Shown: one piece after another, positions 17,836 through 28,012 of the stretch
Numbering within the stretch: the first letter of the stretch is position 1
How the letters are laid out: every line of letters begins with the position of its first letter
Origin: an uncultured Alistipes sp.
Lineage (GTDB): Bacteria > Bacteroidota > Bacteroidia > Bacteroidales > Rikenellaceae
Length of the DNA stretch: 64,000 nt
NCBI GenBank assembly: GCA_944321965.1
Contig: CALUNH010000006.1
Span: 35,791 to 99,790, forward strand
Direction of reading: 5' to 3'
The notes under the pieces: generated by a model
What the model was told of the DNA's origin: nothing
The model's input: only the letters and a program-made list of their open reading frames with translations
The model's database searches: none
Program-made: the position numbers and the translations under genes

Positions 17836-18444
17836 CTACCGGAAGTCGATGAATTCGTAGCCTTCGCAGCTTTTCCGGTCGAAGGTCCGCAGCGGACCGC
17901 CGAGCGGTGCCACCCGGCCGATCGTGATCCGCACCCGCTCACCCTCGTAGTCGTAATCCAACACCTCGGGGCGCATCGCGGCGGTCGAGACCGTCACCGT
18001 AACCGTTCCCGCCGGGGAGCTGTTCTCCGCCGTGGGGGTCAGCCGCACGACGGCCCGGCCCTCCGTCTCGGAGAGGAGTTCCGGGAGGTATTCACTGTCC
18101 AGAAAATCGAACGCCCGGACGGGATTGTTCAGGATATTGCGGCTCGCGGTATCGACTCCGACGATCGTCACCTCGCGGCGGGCATGGTCCACCTCGTAGC
18201 GGACCGTACCGTCGCAAAAGACCTCGGCATCGCCCAGCGTCAGGAAGTAGCCCTGTCCCTCGACGGCATAACGGCCAGCGGCACGGTACTCCCCGGCTTC
18301 GACCGCAAAGTCCACCTCATACCCCTTCATGGCGCGGAATCCTGCGGCAAGACCTTCGAGAATCTCCCCGGCACGTCCGGCAGCCGTTCCGGCCATTGCC
18401 GACGTCCCGGCCAGCAGGAGCGCAAAAAGCAGCAATCGTTTCAT
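17836..18444 (-). CDS. LolA-like outer-membrane lipoprotein carrier protein
   Basis: 202 aa from the ATG at 18444 (MKRLLLFALLLAGTSAMAG, a signal peptide). The mature protein has the half-barrel pattern of the LolA family: short alternating beta strands such as YEVDFAVEAGEYRAAGRYAVEGQGYFLTLGDAEVFCDGTVRYEVDHARREVTIVGVD. LolA ferries lipoproteins across the periplasm to the outer membrane. Bacteroidota LolA-like proteins are weakly conserved, so this is a family-level call. It is downstream of ftsK on the same strand with a 161-bp gap, an arrangement (ftsK next to lolA) found in many bacteria, which supports the assignment. Confidence 0.72.
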   Translation of the reverse strand: MKRLLLFALLLAGTSAMAGTAAGRAGEILEGLAAGFRAMKGYEVDFAVEAGEYRAAGRYAVEGQGYFLTLGDAEVFCDGTVRYEVDHARREVTIVGVDTASRNILNNPVRAFDFLDSEYLPELLSETEGRAVVRLTPTAENSSPAGTVTVTVSTAAMRPEVLDYDYEGERVRITIGRVAPLGGPLRTFDRKSCEGYEFIDFR

Positions 18445-18508
18445 AATTGGATCCGTTTTTTCGATACTTCCACCCTTTCGTCCGGCCTCTGCCGAAATTA
18501 CGACAGCC

Positions 18509-18581
18509 CATCCCGGCCGCCCCGGTCTCAACAGTCCGGCCGCCCTAATCTACAACACCACATCCCGGCCGCCCCGGTCTC
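18509..18581. repeat. 21-bp direct repeat in the ftsK-lolA gap
   Basis: An identical 21-bp G/C-rich sequence beginning CATCCCGG and ending GGTCTC occurs at 18509-18529 and 18561-18581, 52 bp apart. No gene lies here. Cause unknown; probably a small local duplication. Confidence 0.6.
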
Positions 18582-18605
18582 TCCGGCCCCGGCCCGGGGT
18601 TCCAC

Positions 18606-21600
18606 CTACGACACCCCCAGTTCCTGCAGCTTGGCCTCCAGCGAGGGCAGGTCGTAGAAGAGAATGTCGCGGGGTTTGGCCCCCTGCTGACGGCCGACAA
18701 TCCCGGCCCTTTCGAGCTGCATCATGATGCGCCCCGCACGGTTGAATCCCACCTCGTAGTTGCGCTGAATCATCGACGTCGAGATCTGGCCGCTCGACAC
18801 CGCATCGCGGGCAATCTCGGCAAAGAGCGAATCGTACTTCACCGGCGCCGAAGACTCCTCACTGCCCACCTGCCCGCCGCCGTCGCCATTGTCGGGCGTA
18901 TAGTCGGGCAGTTCGTAGGCTTCGGTGTAACCCTGCTGTTTGGAGATATAGTCGACGATGCGTTCGACCTCCCGGGTCTCGACCAGCGCACACTGGATAC
19001 GGGTCAGTTCGCCGTCCTTCGAGATGAGCATGTCACCCCGGCCGATCAGCTGGTCGGCACCCGGGCGGTCGATAATCGTCCGCGAGTCGATCATCTGCAT
19101 CACGCGGAAAGCGATACGGGCCGGGAAATTGGCCTTGATCTTTCCCGTGATGACGTCGACCGACGGACGCTGCGTGGCGATAATCAGGTGGATACCGATG
19201 GCGCGGGCCTTCTGTGCCAGGCGCGTCACGGGCGTTTCGACCTCCTTGGCCGTCATGATCAGGTCGGCGAACTCGTCGATCACCACCACGATATAGGGCA
19301 GGTAGCGGTGCTTGTGCTGGGGGTTCAGACGTCGGGCGACGAATTTCGCATTGTATTCCGAGATGTTGCGCACCTCGGCCTTCTTGCAGAGTTCCAGCCG
19401 CTCGTCCATCTCCACGCACAGCGAGTTGAGCGTATAGACCGCCTTTTTGGGGTCGGTGACGATCGCCTCCTCCTCGGACTGCATCTTGGCCAGGAAGTGG
19501 CGTTCGATCTTGGCGTAGAGCGAGAACTCCACCATCTTGGGGTCGATCATCACGAATTTCAGCTGCGCGGGGTGCTTGCGGTAGAGCAGCGACGTGATGA
19601 TGGCATTCAGCCCGACGGACTTGCCCTGTCCCGTGGCACCCGCCACAAGCAGGTGGGGCATCTTCGTCAGGTCGAAGACGTAATTTTCATTCTGGATCGT
19701 GCGCCCGATGACCACCGGCAGCTCGGCCTTCGACTCCTGGAAGCGCAGCGAACGGATCGCCGAATACATCGAAACGATCTGCTTGTGACGGTTCGGGACC
19801 TCGATACCGATCGTTCCGCGGCCCGGGATCGGCGCGATGATGCGGATGCCCGATTCAGCCTTGAGGCTCTGGGCAATATCGTTCTGCAGACCCTGAATCT
19901 TCGAGATCTTGACCCCCTGGGCCTGGACGATCTCGTAGAGCGTCACCGTGGGGCCCACCGTGGCCTTGATCCGCTGGATCGGAATGCCGAAATACTTGAG
20001 CGTCTCCTCGATGCGGGTCTTGTTCTCGTAAATCTCCTCGTCCGAGACCTCCGAATCCGAGACATAGTCCTCCAGCAGCGTTACGGGCGGTTTGCGGTAG
20101 TTCACCAGGTCCTTCAGCGGGTCGTAGCTCTCCGTGGGGATCGACTTCGCGTCGACGAGCTTCGCCTCGTGCTCCTCGACCGTCACCACAATCCCCTCCG
20201 CCGGGGCTCCGCTCCCCGCGGCACCGCCTGCCGGAAGCGCCTCCCGACCCGCAGCCGCGGCGTCATGCTCCGCCGTCGTCTCCGCATCCGAAGCGTCCAC
20301 CAGTTCGATCGCCTCCGCATCGTGCCGCAACTCTTCCGCGCCTTCGGCGCCGGGTTCCCCGACAAACGGGTACTCCCCCACAACCTCCTCGTTGCCAACG
20401 GGCTCCTCGTCGTCGCCGACCGTGATTTCGATAAACGGATCGTCCGGATTGCCGACCACTCCGCCCGGAGCACCTCCCCGGCGCTGCGGACGTTCCAGTT
20501 CGACCAGTCCGCCGCGGCCCATCACCACACGCCCTTCGGGGCGCGAGAGGTCCACTTCGGTGAATGCCCCCGCCTCCCCGGATTCGGGGGCGGAAGCCGC
20601 GACCTCCGTCGGCGGCGCAATGGGACGTCCGTCGGGCGTCAGCTCCACGAAGGGGCTTTCGTCCGCCGCCGGACGCCGGAGGTTCTCCCGCTGTGCCGCC
20701 GACGCGGAACCGGCACGCCCCGGCTCTCCGCCACGCGGCCCGGCCGGGCGCTCGACCTGCAGCCCCGCCGTCGCGGATCCCGCACCCTTCGCATCGGCCC
20801 CCTCCGCACGCCGCATTCCCGGCTCCCGGAGCTCCGCACCCTTCGCTTCCCCGTCCCGGGCTTCCGCGCCCGGCCGGGCCGCCGCATCGGCATTCCGCGA
20901 CGCCGGTTCCGGAGTCCGGGGCGCTTTTGCCGCAGCGGAGGCTGCGGCGCGCCCCTCCGTCGCGGCATCCGCCAGCGGAGCGGGCCCGTCGAGCGGCGTA
21001 TCCTCCTCACCATGAGGACGGATCACCTTGTTGCGGACCGTATCGACGATCTTTTCGCTCTGATCCACCAGGACATTTCCCGCCCGGTTGACCTTGTTGA
21101 TGAAGTTGCGGTTGATGAAGACGCCCGTGAGGATCCAGCCTCCGACGAGCAGGATCAGCGTCCCGAGCGACCCGATGGCCCCGGGCAGCAGCCCGATCGC
21201 CTCACCGCCGCCATAGGGATGGCGGCTGGCCATGAGGTTTCCGAAGGCTCCGCCCCAGCCCGTACTCGAACAGAGGCTCCAACGCATGTCGAAGAGGTAT
21301 CCCAGGGTCATCGACCCGAGGATCATGATGAAGAAGAGCGAGAGGATCGACTGGTTGAGCCGCAGGGGCTGCTGACGGATGATCCGCACCCCGATGAGGA
21401 TCAGCATCACGGGGATCAGAATCCCGAAGATGCCGAACGAACCGTCGACCAGCAGGCGACCCAGACGGGCGCCGAGGGGCCCGCAGGGGTTTTCGATCTC
21501 GGCACCGAGCAACTCGCGGTCCTCGGCGGTTTTTTGCAGGACGCTCTGGTCCGCGGCCCAGCTGAAAAAGGAGAAGAAAACCGCCGCGGCGGCGAAAATC

Positions 21601-21701
21601 CCCACGCACAGGAGCAGCAGACCCGCAATCCAGCGGGCGCTGTCCCGGTTCGAGCGCTGGACGTTCTGCCGGGAGTTGGAGGATGTATTTCGGGATGCCA
21701 T
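18606..21701 (-). CDS. ftsK: DNA translocase FtsK
   Basis: 1031 aa from the ATG at 21701 (MASRNTSSNSRQ). An upstream in-frame TTG at 21734 lies inside the -7 promoter element and is therefore excluded. FtsK pumps DNA at the division septum and resolves chromosome dimers. Residues up to about 190 hold the membrane helices; a long linker rich in Ala, Gly, Pro, Glu and Arg follows (about 210-490); then the RecA-like motor with VAGATGQGKSVGLN (Walker A) and YIVVVIDEFADLIM (Walker B), and a C-terminal winged-helix gamma domain (SSGQISTSMIQRNYEVGFNRAGRIMMQLERAGIVG). Upstream of lolA on the same strand. Confidence 0.95.
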   Translation of the reverse strand: MASRNTSSNSRQNVQRSNRDSARWIAGLLLLCVGIFAAAAVFFSFFSWAADQSVLQKTAEDRELLGAEIENPCGPLGARLGRLLVDGSFGIFGILIPVMLILIGVRIIRQQPLRLNQSILSLFFIMILGSMTLGYLFDMRWSLCSSTGWGGAFGNLMASRHPYGGGEAIGLLPGAIGSLGTLILLVGGWILTGVFINRNFINKVNRAGNVLVDQSEKIVDTVRNKVIRPHGEEDTPLDGPAPLADAATEGRAAASAAAKAPRTPEPASRNADAAARPGAEARDGEAKGAELREPGMRRAEGADAKGAGSATAGLQVERPAGPRGGEPGRAGSASAAQRENLRRPAADESPFVELTPDGRPIAPPTEVAASAPESGEAGAFTEVDLSRPEGRVVMGRGGLVELERPQRRGGAPGGVVGNPDDPFIEITVGDDEEPVGNEEVVGEYPFVGEPGAEGAEELRHDAEAIELVDASDAETTAEHDAAAAGREALPAGGAAGSGAPAEGIVVTVEEHEAKLVDAKSIPTESYDPLKDLVNYRKPPVTLLEDYVSDSEVSDEEIYENKTRIEETLKYFGIPIQRIKATVGPTVTLYEIVQAQGVKISKIQGLQNDIAQSLKAESGIRIIAPIPGRGTIGIEVPNRHKQIVSMYSAIRSLRFQESKAELPVVIGRTIQNENYVFDLTKMPHLLVAGATGQGKSVGLNAIITSLLYRKHPAQLKFVMIDPKMVEFSLYAKIERHFLAKMQSEEEAIVTDPKKAVYTLNSLCVEMDERLELCKKAEVRNISEYNAKFVARRLNPQHKHRYLPYIVVVIDEFADLIMTAKEVETPVTRLAQKARAIGIHLIIATQRPSVDVITGKIKANFPARIAFRVMQMIDSRTIIDRPGADQLIGRGDMLISKDGELTRIQCALVETREVERIVDYISKQQGYTEAYELPDYTPDNGDGGGQVGSEESSAPVKYDSLFAEIARDAVSSGQISTSMIQRNYEVGFNRAGRIMMQLERAGIVGRQQGAKPRDILFYDLPSLEAKLQELGVS

Positions 21702-21731
21702 TTTCCTGAATTTCGTCTTGATTCTATCGAA

Positions 21732-21739
21732 CAAAGATA
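21732..21739 (-). promoter_or_regulatory. -7 element of the ftsK promoter
   Basis: TATCTTTG on the minus strand (21739-21732), 31 bp before the chosen ATG. A TTTG at the -33 distance is not evident. Confidence 0.6.
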
Positions 21740-21793
21740 GGGATTTTTTCCGAGATTCCGGGTCTCGGAGGGGTGAAAATGGGGAATGCGCGG

Positions 21794-22567
21794 TTACAGG
21801 GATTCGAAAGCCTTCTGTTCGAGGCGCCGACGATAGGCTTCATCGGCAAAGGTCCGGAAGGCGAACTCCGGGCGGTGCTCCGCAGCGGACCGCAGGCCGT
21901 CCCGGTCGAGCAGCTGCACGACCCGCCGCGCCACGGCGGGCGACGGATCGACGATCGTCACGCCGCGCCCCGCCACGACCCGTTCCAGGACGGGCAGCAG
22001 GAAGGGATAATGCGTGCACCCCAGGACGATCTGGTCGGCACCCCGCGCCAGCATCGGCTTCACGGCGGCCCGCACGCACGCTTCGGCCTCGGGCGCCGCC
22101 TCACGGTCGCCCTCGACCAGCTCCACGAAACCGCGCCCAGGCACCATCAGCACCTCGATTCCCTCGCCGTACTTCGCGGCCGTGCGGCGGAACAGGTCGC
22201 CGTCGAGGCTCCGCTCCGTGGCCAGCACCCCCACCACCCGGCTCCGGGTGGCCAGGCAGGCGGGCTTCACCGCCGGTTCCATGCCGACAATCGGCACCCC
22301 TGCGTATTTCGCACGCAGGAAGTCGATCGCCGCGGCCGTCGCCGTATTGCAGGCCACGACGACGAGCTTGCAACCCTCCGCCACAAGCCGCCCGACCGCT
22401 TCGTCGGCCAACCGCCGGATCTCCTCCCGCGGGCGCGAACCGTAGGGGCAGTTCTTCCCGTCGCCCAGGTAGAGAAGCGACTCCCCGGGCAGCGCGCGCC
22501 GGATCTCGCGCCAGACGGTCAGACCGCCCAGCCCCGAATCGTAAACGCCTATGGGTGCATTGTTCAC
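21794..22567 (-). CDS. murI: Glutamate racemase
   Basis: 257 aa from a GTG at 22567. The open frame extends much farther upstream but that part is an out-of-frame reading of aroK. MurI makes D-glutamate for peptidoglycan. Both catalytic cysteines are present: VVACNTATA and GCTHYPFL; the N terminus APIGVYDSGLGGLTV is the conserved substrate-binding start. GTG lies 20 bp after the aroK stop. ATG is not available near the conserved start, which supports GTG use. Head of a same-strand series with aroK upstream. Confidence 0.93.
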   Translation of the reverse strand: MNNAPIGVYDSGLGGLTVWREIRRALPGESLLYLGDGKNCPYGSRPREEIRRLADEAVGRLVAEGCKLVVVACNTATAAAIDFLRAKYAGVPIVGMEPAVKPACLATRSRVVGVLATERSLDGDLFRRTAAKYGEGIEVLMVPGRGFVELVEGDREAAPEAEACVRAAVKPMLARGADQIVLGCTHYPFLLPVLERVVAGRGVTIVDPSPAVARRVVQLLDRDGLRSAAEHRPEFAFRTFADEAYRRRLEQKAFESL

Positions 22568-22587
22568 GGCTGCTTCGCTTTTGAGAA

Positions 22588-23109
22588 TCAGTCTGCGGCG
22601 TGCGTGACGATCCGCTCGACGATTTCGTCGTCCGAACATCCCTCGCACTCGATGATCTGTGCGGCCCGGGCGTAGAAGGGTTCGCGGGAGGCCATGTCCC
22701 GTGTCATGAAGGCGACCAGTTCCTCGTCGTTCAGGCCCCGCAGGCGGGGGCGTTTCCGGCGCCCGTAGGGGCTCAGGCGGCTGGCGATGTTCTCCGCCGA
22801 ACGCCGCAGGTAGACCGTGTGTCCCGCGGCATTCATCCGCGTCATGTTGTCGCCCCAGACGGGCAGTCCGCCCCCCGTGGAGATCACCGCCGAGGGGTAT
22901 TCGGCAATCGAGGCGTCGAGCACCTCCCGCTCGATCTCCCGGAAGCGCCGTTCGCCCTCGTAGCGGAAGAGGTCTGAAACCGAAGCCCCCTCCCGCTCCT
23001 CGACCCGCGAGTCGGTATCGACGAACGGAACCCCCAGGCGCCGGGCCAGCCGTCGCCCCAGGGTGCTCTTGCCGCAACCCATGTATCCGATCAGAAAAAC
23101 AAGTCCCAT
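22588..23109 (-). CDS. aroK: Shikimate kinase
   Basis: 173 aa. It phosphorylates shikimate in the chorismate pathway. Walker A is GYMGCGKST (8-16), the shikimate-binding Asp is in FVDTDSRVEE, and the second conserved block is ISTGGGLPVW. The lid Arg region follows in the NIASRLSPYGRRKRPRL stretch. The ATG is 4 bp after the stop of the topoisomerase IV A gene, so the genes are tightly coupled. Confidence 0.94.
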   Translation of the reverse strand: MGLVFLIGYMGCGKSTLGRRLARRLGVPFVDTDSRVEEREGASVSDLFRYEGERRFREIEREVLDASIAEYPSAVISTGGGLPVWGDNMTRMNAAGHTVYLRRSAENIASRLSPYGRRKRPRLRGLNDEELVAFMTRDMASREPFYARAAQIIECEGCSDDEIVERIVTHAAD

Positions 23110-23113
23110 CGCG

Positions 23114-26107
23114 TCAGAAAAGATTCAGTTGTTCGGGATCGATCGCCTGCTCGGTATCGCCCTTCGGACGCTCGATCTCGAAGGCCACGCCGCCCGCCTC
23201 CGAGCCCGTGCGGGGCAGCCCCGCATCCGAGACGATTCCGCCCGACGGCGACTCCTTCGACGGCTCTTTCGACGGCTCCTTTGCCGAGGCATTCTCCACG
23301 TTATCAACAATTTGCATGTCGTTATCCGTTGTTTCCGACAACATGTCGCCGTCAAGCACCTCGTCCTCAGACGGTTCCGGCTCCGACGGAAGTTCCGGTT
23401 CGATCATCCGCAGCGCATCCACCTCGTAGGTGGTCAGGCGCTTGCCCTTCGCACGGTGGCTCTTCACCCCGACAAACTCGTCGACGTCGATCAGATCCGC
23501 CGGACGCGAGGCGTGCGCCCCCTTATAGGTGATCTCCAGCTTCGCACCGGACCGCTCCGTCACGCAGACGAACCGGTCCTCCGGATCCAGAAAGTCCTGC
23601 ATCCGGTCCGACAGCTCCGCCGTGAAACGCTTCATGTAGTAGTACTGCTGCCCCTGATCGTAGTAGCAGAGGCTGTAGACCCGGTCGGGCGAGTAGCGCC
23701 CCACGTAGGTCGTGTCGTCGGGGAAGTGCTGCCCAAGGTCGTAACCCGTAATGTAGTACTGGTTCTTGGCCGTCCAGACGATCAGCTTGTCGTCGCCCTT
23801 GAATTCGCCCAGCAGGCGGCCCCGCCCGTCGGCGTTCAGCCGCCGCACATCCTCGTCGAACCAGATGTCCTGGCCGCCCAGCGTCGACGTCCCGCGCTCC
23901 TTCAGCACGATCTTGTGGATGCCGTAGCGCGAGAAGAGGTTGCCCTGGCTCTGCCGTCCCTTGATCGCCAGCGTCGAGAAATCCAGGTCCACGATCACCT
24001 TCTTCAATCGCGGACGCGGCTTGAAGTAAACCTTCAACACCTCGGCCTCACCGTTCGGATTCACAGACATATAGAGAATCTCGCTCTTCGGCGTGCCCTT
24101 CGTGATGTCGTACTCCTTGTCGCGCGTGATCCCCTTGATCGCACACCGCTTCATCATGATCGGGCCGTTCTTCCCGTCGCGGTAGAGCACGTTGTAGATC
24201 GTCCGCTCGTCGTTGCGCTTGAAGACCCCGATATAATAGATCCCCTTGTCGAAGAAGGCCTTGTCGCTCACCTTCGTGATGACGTAACGCCCGTCCTTCG
24301 TGAAGACGATCACGTCGTCGATGTCCGAGCAGTCGCACACGAACTCCGCATCCTTCATCGACTTCCCGATCCCGAAGAAGCCTTCGGCCCGGTCGACGTA
24401 GAGTTTCGCGTTCGTCACCGCCACCTTCGTCGCCTCGATCGAGTCGAACTCCCGCAGCTCCGTGCGCCGCTCGCGCCCCTTGCCGTACTTGTCGCGGATC
24501 CGCTCGTACCATGCCACCGTATATTCCGTCAGGTGTTCGAGGTTGTATTGCGTCGTCTTGATGTCCTCCTCGATCTGCCGGATCTCGTTGTCGGCCTTCT
24601 CCGAATCGTAACGCGAAATGCGGATGAACTTCAGCTCCGTGAGGCGCTGCACGTCTTCAAGCGTTACTTCACGTCGCAGCCGTTTCTTAAAGGGTTCCAG
24701 GCCCTTATCCACGGCCGCATAGGCCTCCTCGCGGGTCTTGCAACCCTCGATCAACTGGTAGAGTTTGTTCTCGATGAAAATCTTCTCTAACGATGCCGCG
24801 TGCCACGCCTCGTTCAGCTCCCCGAGGCGGATCTTCAGCTCCAGCCCCAGCAGCGACCGCGTATGCTCCGCCGAGCGGCGCAGGATCTCCGAAACCCCCA
24901 GGAAGTGCGGCTTCTCGTCCCAGATCACGCAGGCGTTCGGCGCAATCGACACCTCGCAGTCCGTGAAGGCGTAGAGCGCGTCGATCGTCTTGTCCGACGA
25001 CTCGTCCGTAGCCACCTGGATGATGATCTCCACCTTGTCCGCCGTATTGTCGTCCACCTTCCGGATCTTGATCTTCCCCTTGTCGTTGGCCTTGATGATC
25101 GAATCCTTGATCGACTCCGTAGTGGTCGTATAGGGAATCTCCGTGATGGCCAGCGTCCGCTTGTCGATCTTCGAAATCTTCGCACGCACCTTCACCGTAC
25201 CGCCCCGCAGGCCGTCGTTGTAGCGGCTCACGTCCGCCATGCCGCCCGTCGGGAAGTCCGGGTAGAGCTGGAACTCGCGCCCCTGCAAATGGGCGATCGC
25301 CGCGTTGATCAGCTCGTTGAAGTTGTGCGGCAGGATCTTCGACGCCAGACCCACGGCGATGCCGTCCGAGCCTTGCGCCAGCAGCAGCGGGAACTTGATC
25401 GGCAGCGTCACCGGCTCCTCCTTGCGGCCGTCGTACGACAGCATCCATTCGGTCGTCTTCCTGTTGAAGACCACCTCCAGCGCGAATTTCGACAGCCGCG
25501 CCTCGATATAACGGCCCGCCGCGGCCTCGTCGCCCGTGAGGATATTGCCCCAGTTGCCCTGGCAGTCGATCAGCAGGTCCTTCTGCCCCAACTGCACCAG
25601 CGCATCCTTGATCGAGGCGTCGCCGTGCGGGTGGTACTGCATGGTCTGCCCCACAAGGTTCGCCACCTTGTTGTAGCGCCCGTCGTCCACCACCTTCATC
25701 GCGTGCAGGATCCGTCGCTGGACCGGCTTCAGGCCATCCTCGACGTGCGGAACGGCGCGTTCCAGGATCACGTACGAGGCGTAATCCAGGAACCAGTTCT
25801 TGTACATGCCCGTCAGTTTGCGCACGTCGCCCTCGTCCTGCGTCAGGCGGTCGAATTTCCCGGGCTTCACCGAAGACGCCCCCGCTGCGGAGCCGCCGGG
25901 CACATCCGCCCCATCGGCCGCATCCGCCGCATCCGCCGCCTCATCTTCCACTCCATCCACCGCCTCGTCCGTCACCTCGTCTGCCGCCTCGTCTGCCGCC
26001 TCGTCCGTCACCTCGTCCGCCGCCTCGTCTGCCGCATCCGGGGTCGGGGCATCTCCGTCGAATGCCTCCTCCGGAATCAGATCGTCTCTATCCTTGTTCT
26101 TTGCCAT
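23114..26107 (-). CDS. parC: DNA topoisomerase IV subunit A
   Basis: 997 aa. With ParE it decatenates replicated chromosomes. The active-site tyrosine is in AAAGRYIEARL (about residue 200), the winged-helix region includes YHPHGDASIKDALVQLGQ, and there is no GyrA box in the C-terminal part, unlike the gyrA product. The first 60 or so residues are an acidic low-complexity run built from DEAADEVT-like units, and the C-terminal tail is rich in Ser, Pro, Glu and Lys. The stop is 4 bp before aroK and the gene starts 6 bp after the parE stop. The Bacteroidales family is often annotated only as gyrase/topoisomerase IV subunit A. Confidence 0.92.
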   Translation of the reverse strand: MAKNKDRDDLIPEEAFDGDAPTPDAADEAADEVTDEAADEAADEVTDEAVDGVEDEAADAADAADGADVPGGSAAGASSVKPGKFDRLTQDEGDVRKLTGMYKNWFLDYASYVILERAVPHVEDGLKPVQRRILHAMKVVDDGRYNKVANLVGQTMQYHPHGDASIKDALVQLGQKDLLIDCQGNWGNILTGDEAAAGRYIEARLSKFALEVVFNRKTTEWMLSYDGRKEEPVTLPIKFPLLLAQGSDGIAVGLASKILPHNFNELINAAIAHLQGREFQLYPDFPTGGMADVSRYNDGLRGGTVKVRAKISKIDKRTLAITEIPYTTTTESIKDSIIKANDKGKIKIRKVDDNTADKVEIIIQVATDESSDKTIDALYAFTDCEVSIAPNACVIWDEKPHFLGVSEILRRSAEHTRSLLGLELKIRLGELNEAWHAASLEKIFIENKLYQLIEGCKTREEAYAAVDKGLEPFKKRLRREVTLEDVQRLTELKFIRISRYDSEKADNEIRQIEEDIKTTQYNLEHLTEYTVAWYERIRDKYGKGRERRTELREFDSIEATKVAVTNAKLYVDRAEGFFGIGKSMKDAEFVCDCSDIDDVIVFTKDGRYVITKVSDKAFFDKGIYYIGVFKRNDERTIYNVLYRDGKNGPIMMKRCAIKGITRDKEYDITKGTPKSEILYMSVNPNGEAEVLKVYFKPRPRLKKVIVDLDFSTLAIKGRQSQGNLFSRYGIHKIVLKERGTSTLGGQDIWFDEDVRRLNADGRGRLLGEFKGDDKLIVWTAKNQYYITGYDLGQHFPDDTTYVGRYSPDRVYSLCYYDQGQQYYYMKRFTAELSDRMQDFLDPEDRFVCVTERSGAKLEITYKGAHASRPADLIDVDEFVGVKSHRAKGKRLTTYEVDALRMIEPELPSEPEPSEDEVLDGDMLSETTDNDMQIVDNVENASAKEPSKEPSKESPSGGIVSDAGLPRTGSEAGGVAFEIERPKGDTEQAIDPEQLNLF

Positions 26108-26113
26108 AGTCGC

Positions 26114-28009
26114 TTAGCTGATTTTCAGATCCTGCTCCACGAGGTCCTCCTCGATGCGCAGGTTGTCGATGATGAAACCCTGCCGTTCGTAGGTGTTCTT
26201 GCCCATGTAGAACTCCAGCAGGTCGTGGATCGGGTCGTCCTTCGTGATGCGCACCTTGTCCAGCCGCATGTTCTCGCCGATGAACTCCCGGAACTCGTCC
26301 GGCGAAATCTCGCCCAGACCCTTGAACCGCGTGATCTCCGCATTCGCCCCCAGTTTCGCAATCGCCCGCTGGCGCTCCTCCTCCGAGTAGCAGTAGAGCG
26401 TCTCCTTCCTGTTGCGCACGCGGAACAGCGGCGTCTGCAGCACGAACAGGTGGCCCTGGCGGATCACGTCCGGGAAGAACTGCAGGAAGAAGGTCATCAT
26501 CAGCAGCCGGATGTGCATCCCGTCGACATCGGCATCCGTCGCAATGACCACCTTGTTGTAACGCAGGTTGTCCATGTCCTCCTCGATGTTCAGCGCCGCC
26601 TGCAGCAGGTTGAACTCCTCGTTCTCGTAGACCACCTTCTTCGTCAGCCCGTAGCAGTTCAGCGGCTTGCCCCGCAGCGAGAAGACCGCCTGCGTGCGCA
26701 CGTCGCGGCTCTTGGTGATCGAGCCCGACGCCGAGTTACCCTCCGTGATGAAGATCATCGACTGCTCGGCCAGCTCGTTGCGGTCCGTGCGGTGGATCTT
26801 GCAGTCGCGCAGCTTGCGGTTGTTCAGCGAAACCTTCTTCGCCGTCTCCCGCGCCTTCTTCTGGATCCCCGAAATCGCCTTCCGCTCCTTCTCGTTCTCC
26901 ACGATCTTCTTCTGCAGGATCTGAGCCGTCTCGGCGTGTTTGTGCAGGTAGTCGTCGAGGTGTTTGCCCAGGAAGTCCACCACGAAGTTGCGGATCGTCG
27001 GGCCCGACTTCGACATCTCCTTCGAGCCGAGCTTCGTCTTCGTCTGCGACTCGAAGATCGGGCTCGAAACCTTGATCGAGATCGCCCCGATGAGCGACGT
27101 GCGGATATCCGACGGGTCGTAGTCCTTGTGGTAGAACTCCCGGATCGTCTTGGCGATCGCCTCGCGGAAGGCCGCCTGGTGCGTGCCGCCCTGCGTCGTG
27201 TACTGTCCGTTGACGAACGAATAGCAGCTCTCGCCGTAGCCCGTGCCGTGGGCGATCACCACCTCGATGTCCTCGCCCGAAAGGTGGATCGGCGGGTAGA
27301 GCGGATCCTCGGACATGTTCTCGTTCAGCAGGTCCAGCAGTCCGTTTTTCGAGGCGTAGCTCTTCCCGTTGAAGCGGATCGTCAGACCCCGGTTCAGGTA
27401 GGTGTAGTTGCGCACCAGCTGCTCGACGTACTCCAGGTTGTAGCTGTAGGGGCCGAAAACCGTCTCGTCGACCCGGAAGCGGATCTCCGTGCCGTTCTTC
27501 TCCGCAAGGCCGCTCTCCCAACGGTCGCTCTGTTCGAGCCCCTGCTCGAAATAGACCGTATGCGCCTCGCCATTGCGGATCGAACGCGCGGAAAAACGGC
27601 TCGACAGGTAATTCACAGCCTTCACACCCACGCCGTTCAGGCCCACCGTCTTCTTGAAGGCCGCACCCTCCTCGTCATCGTCGTACTTGCCGCCCGTGTT
27701 CATCACGCTCACCGCCGCAGACAGCGAATTGAGCGGAATGCCCCGACCGTAGTCGCGCACCGTCACCTCGTTGTCCTCCACCGTGATGTCGATCTGGTGG
27801 CCATAGCCGTTCATGTACTCGTCGATCGAGTTGTCCGTCACCTCCTTGATCAGCACGTAGATGCCGTCGTCGGGCTGCGTCCCGTCGCCCAGCTTGCCGA
27901 TATACATCCCCGGCCGCAGCCGCACGTGCTCACGCGGCGTCAGCGTGCGGATCGCATCGTCGCCGTAATTGTTCGTGTTCGTCGTGTTCGTATTGAGTAA
28001 ATCTGCCAT
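26114..28009 (-). CDS. parE: DNA topoisomerase IV subunit B
   Basis: 631 aa. GHKL ATPase with [44 protein letters not shown] (ATP-binding Asn in EVTDNSIDE) and YGRGIPL, followed by the transducer segment [17 protein letters not shown] and the TOPRIM-type metal site with EGNSASGSI (Glu) and [12 protein letters not shown] (the two metal-binding Asp). The C terminus contains [13 protein letters not shown]. It is 6 bp upstream of parC and 3 bp downstream of the acyltransferase gene, in one transcription unit. Confidence 0.94.
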   Translation of the reverse strand: MADLLNTNTTNTNNYGDDAIRTLTPREHVRLRPGMYIGKLGDGTQPDDGIYVLIKEVTDNSIDEYMNGYGHQIDITVEDNEVTVRDYGRGIPLNSLSAAVSVMNTGGKYDDDEEGAAFKKTVGLNGVGVKAVNYLSSRFSARSIRNGEAHTVYFEQGLEQSDRWESGLAEKNGTEIRFRVDETVFGPYSYNLEYVEQLVRNYTYLNRGLTIRFNGKSYASKNGLLDLLNENMSEDPLYPPIHLSGEDIEVVIAHGTGYGESCYSFVNGQYTTQGGTHQAAFREAIAKTIREFYHKDYDPSDIRTSLIGAISIKVSSPIFESQTKTKLGSKEMSKSGPTIRNFVVDFLGKHLDDYLHKHAETAQILQKKIVENEKERKAISGIQKKARETAKKVSLNNRKLRDCKIHRTDRNELAEQSMIFITEGNSASGSITKSRDVRTQAVFSLRGKPLNCYGLTKKVVYENEEFNLLQAALNIEEDMDNLRYNKVVIATDADVDGMHIRLLMMTFFLQFFPDVIRQGHLFVLQTPLFRVRNRKETLYCYSEEERQRAIAKLGANAEITRFKGLGEISPDEFREFIGENMRLDKVRITKDDPIHDLLEFYMGKNTYERQGFIIDNLRIEEDLVEQDLKIS

Positions 28010-28012
28010 AGT

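Noticed and set aside
19188-21740. 850-codon plus-strand frame antisense to ftsK
   Set aside because: Same reason: no start signal, no family pattern, composition typical of antisense translation.
22568-23077. Extended N terminus for murI (427 codons)
   Set aside because: The extra part overlaps aroK in another frame; the conserved MurI start is at the GTG 22567.
24800-28000. 1066-codon open frame on the plus strand across parC and parE
   Set aside because: It is antisense to two clearly real genes with full motifs; its product is rich in Arg, Leu, Val and His, the usual result of reading GC-rich genes backwards.
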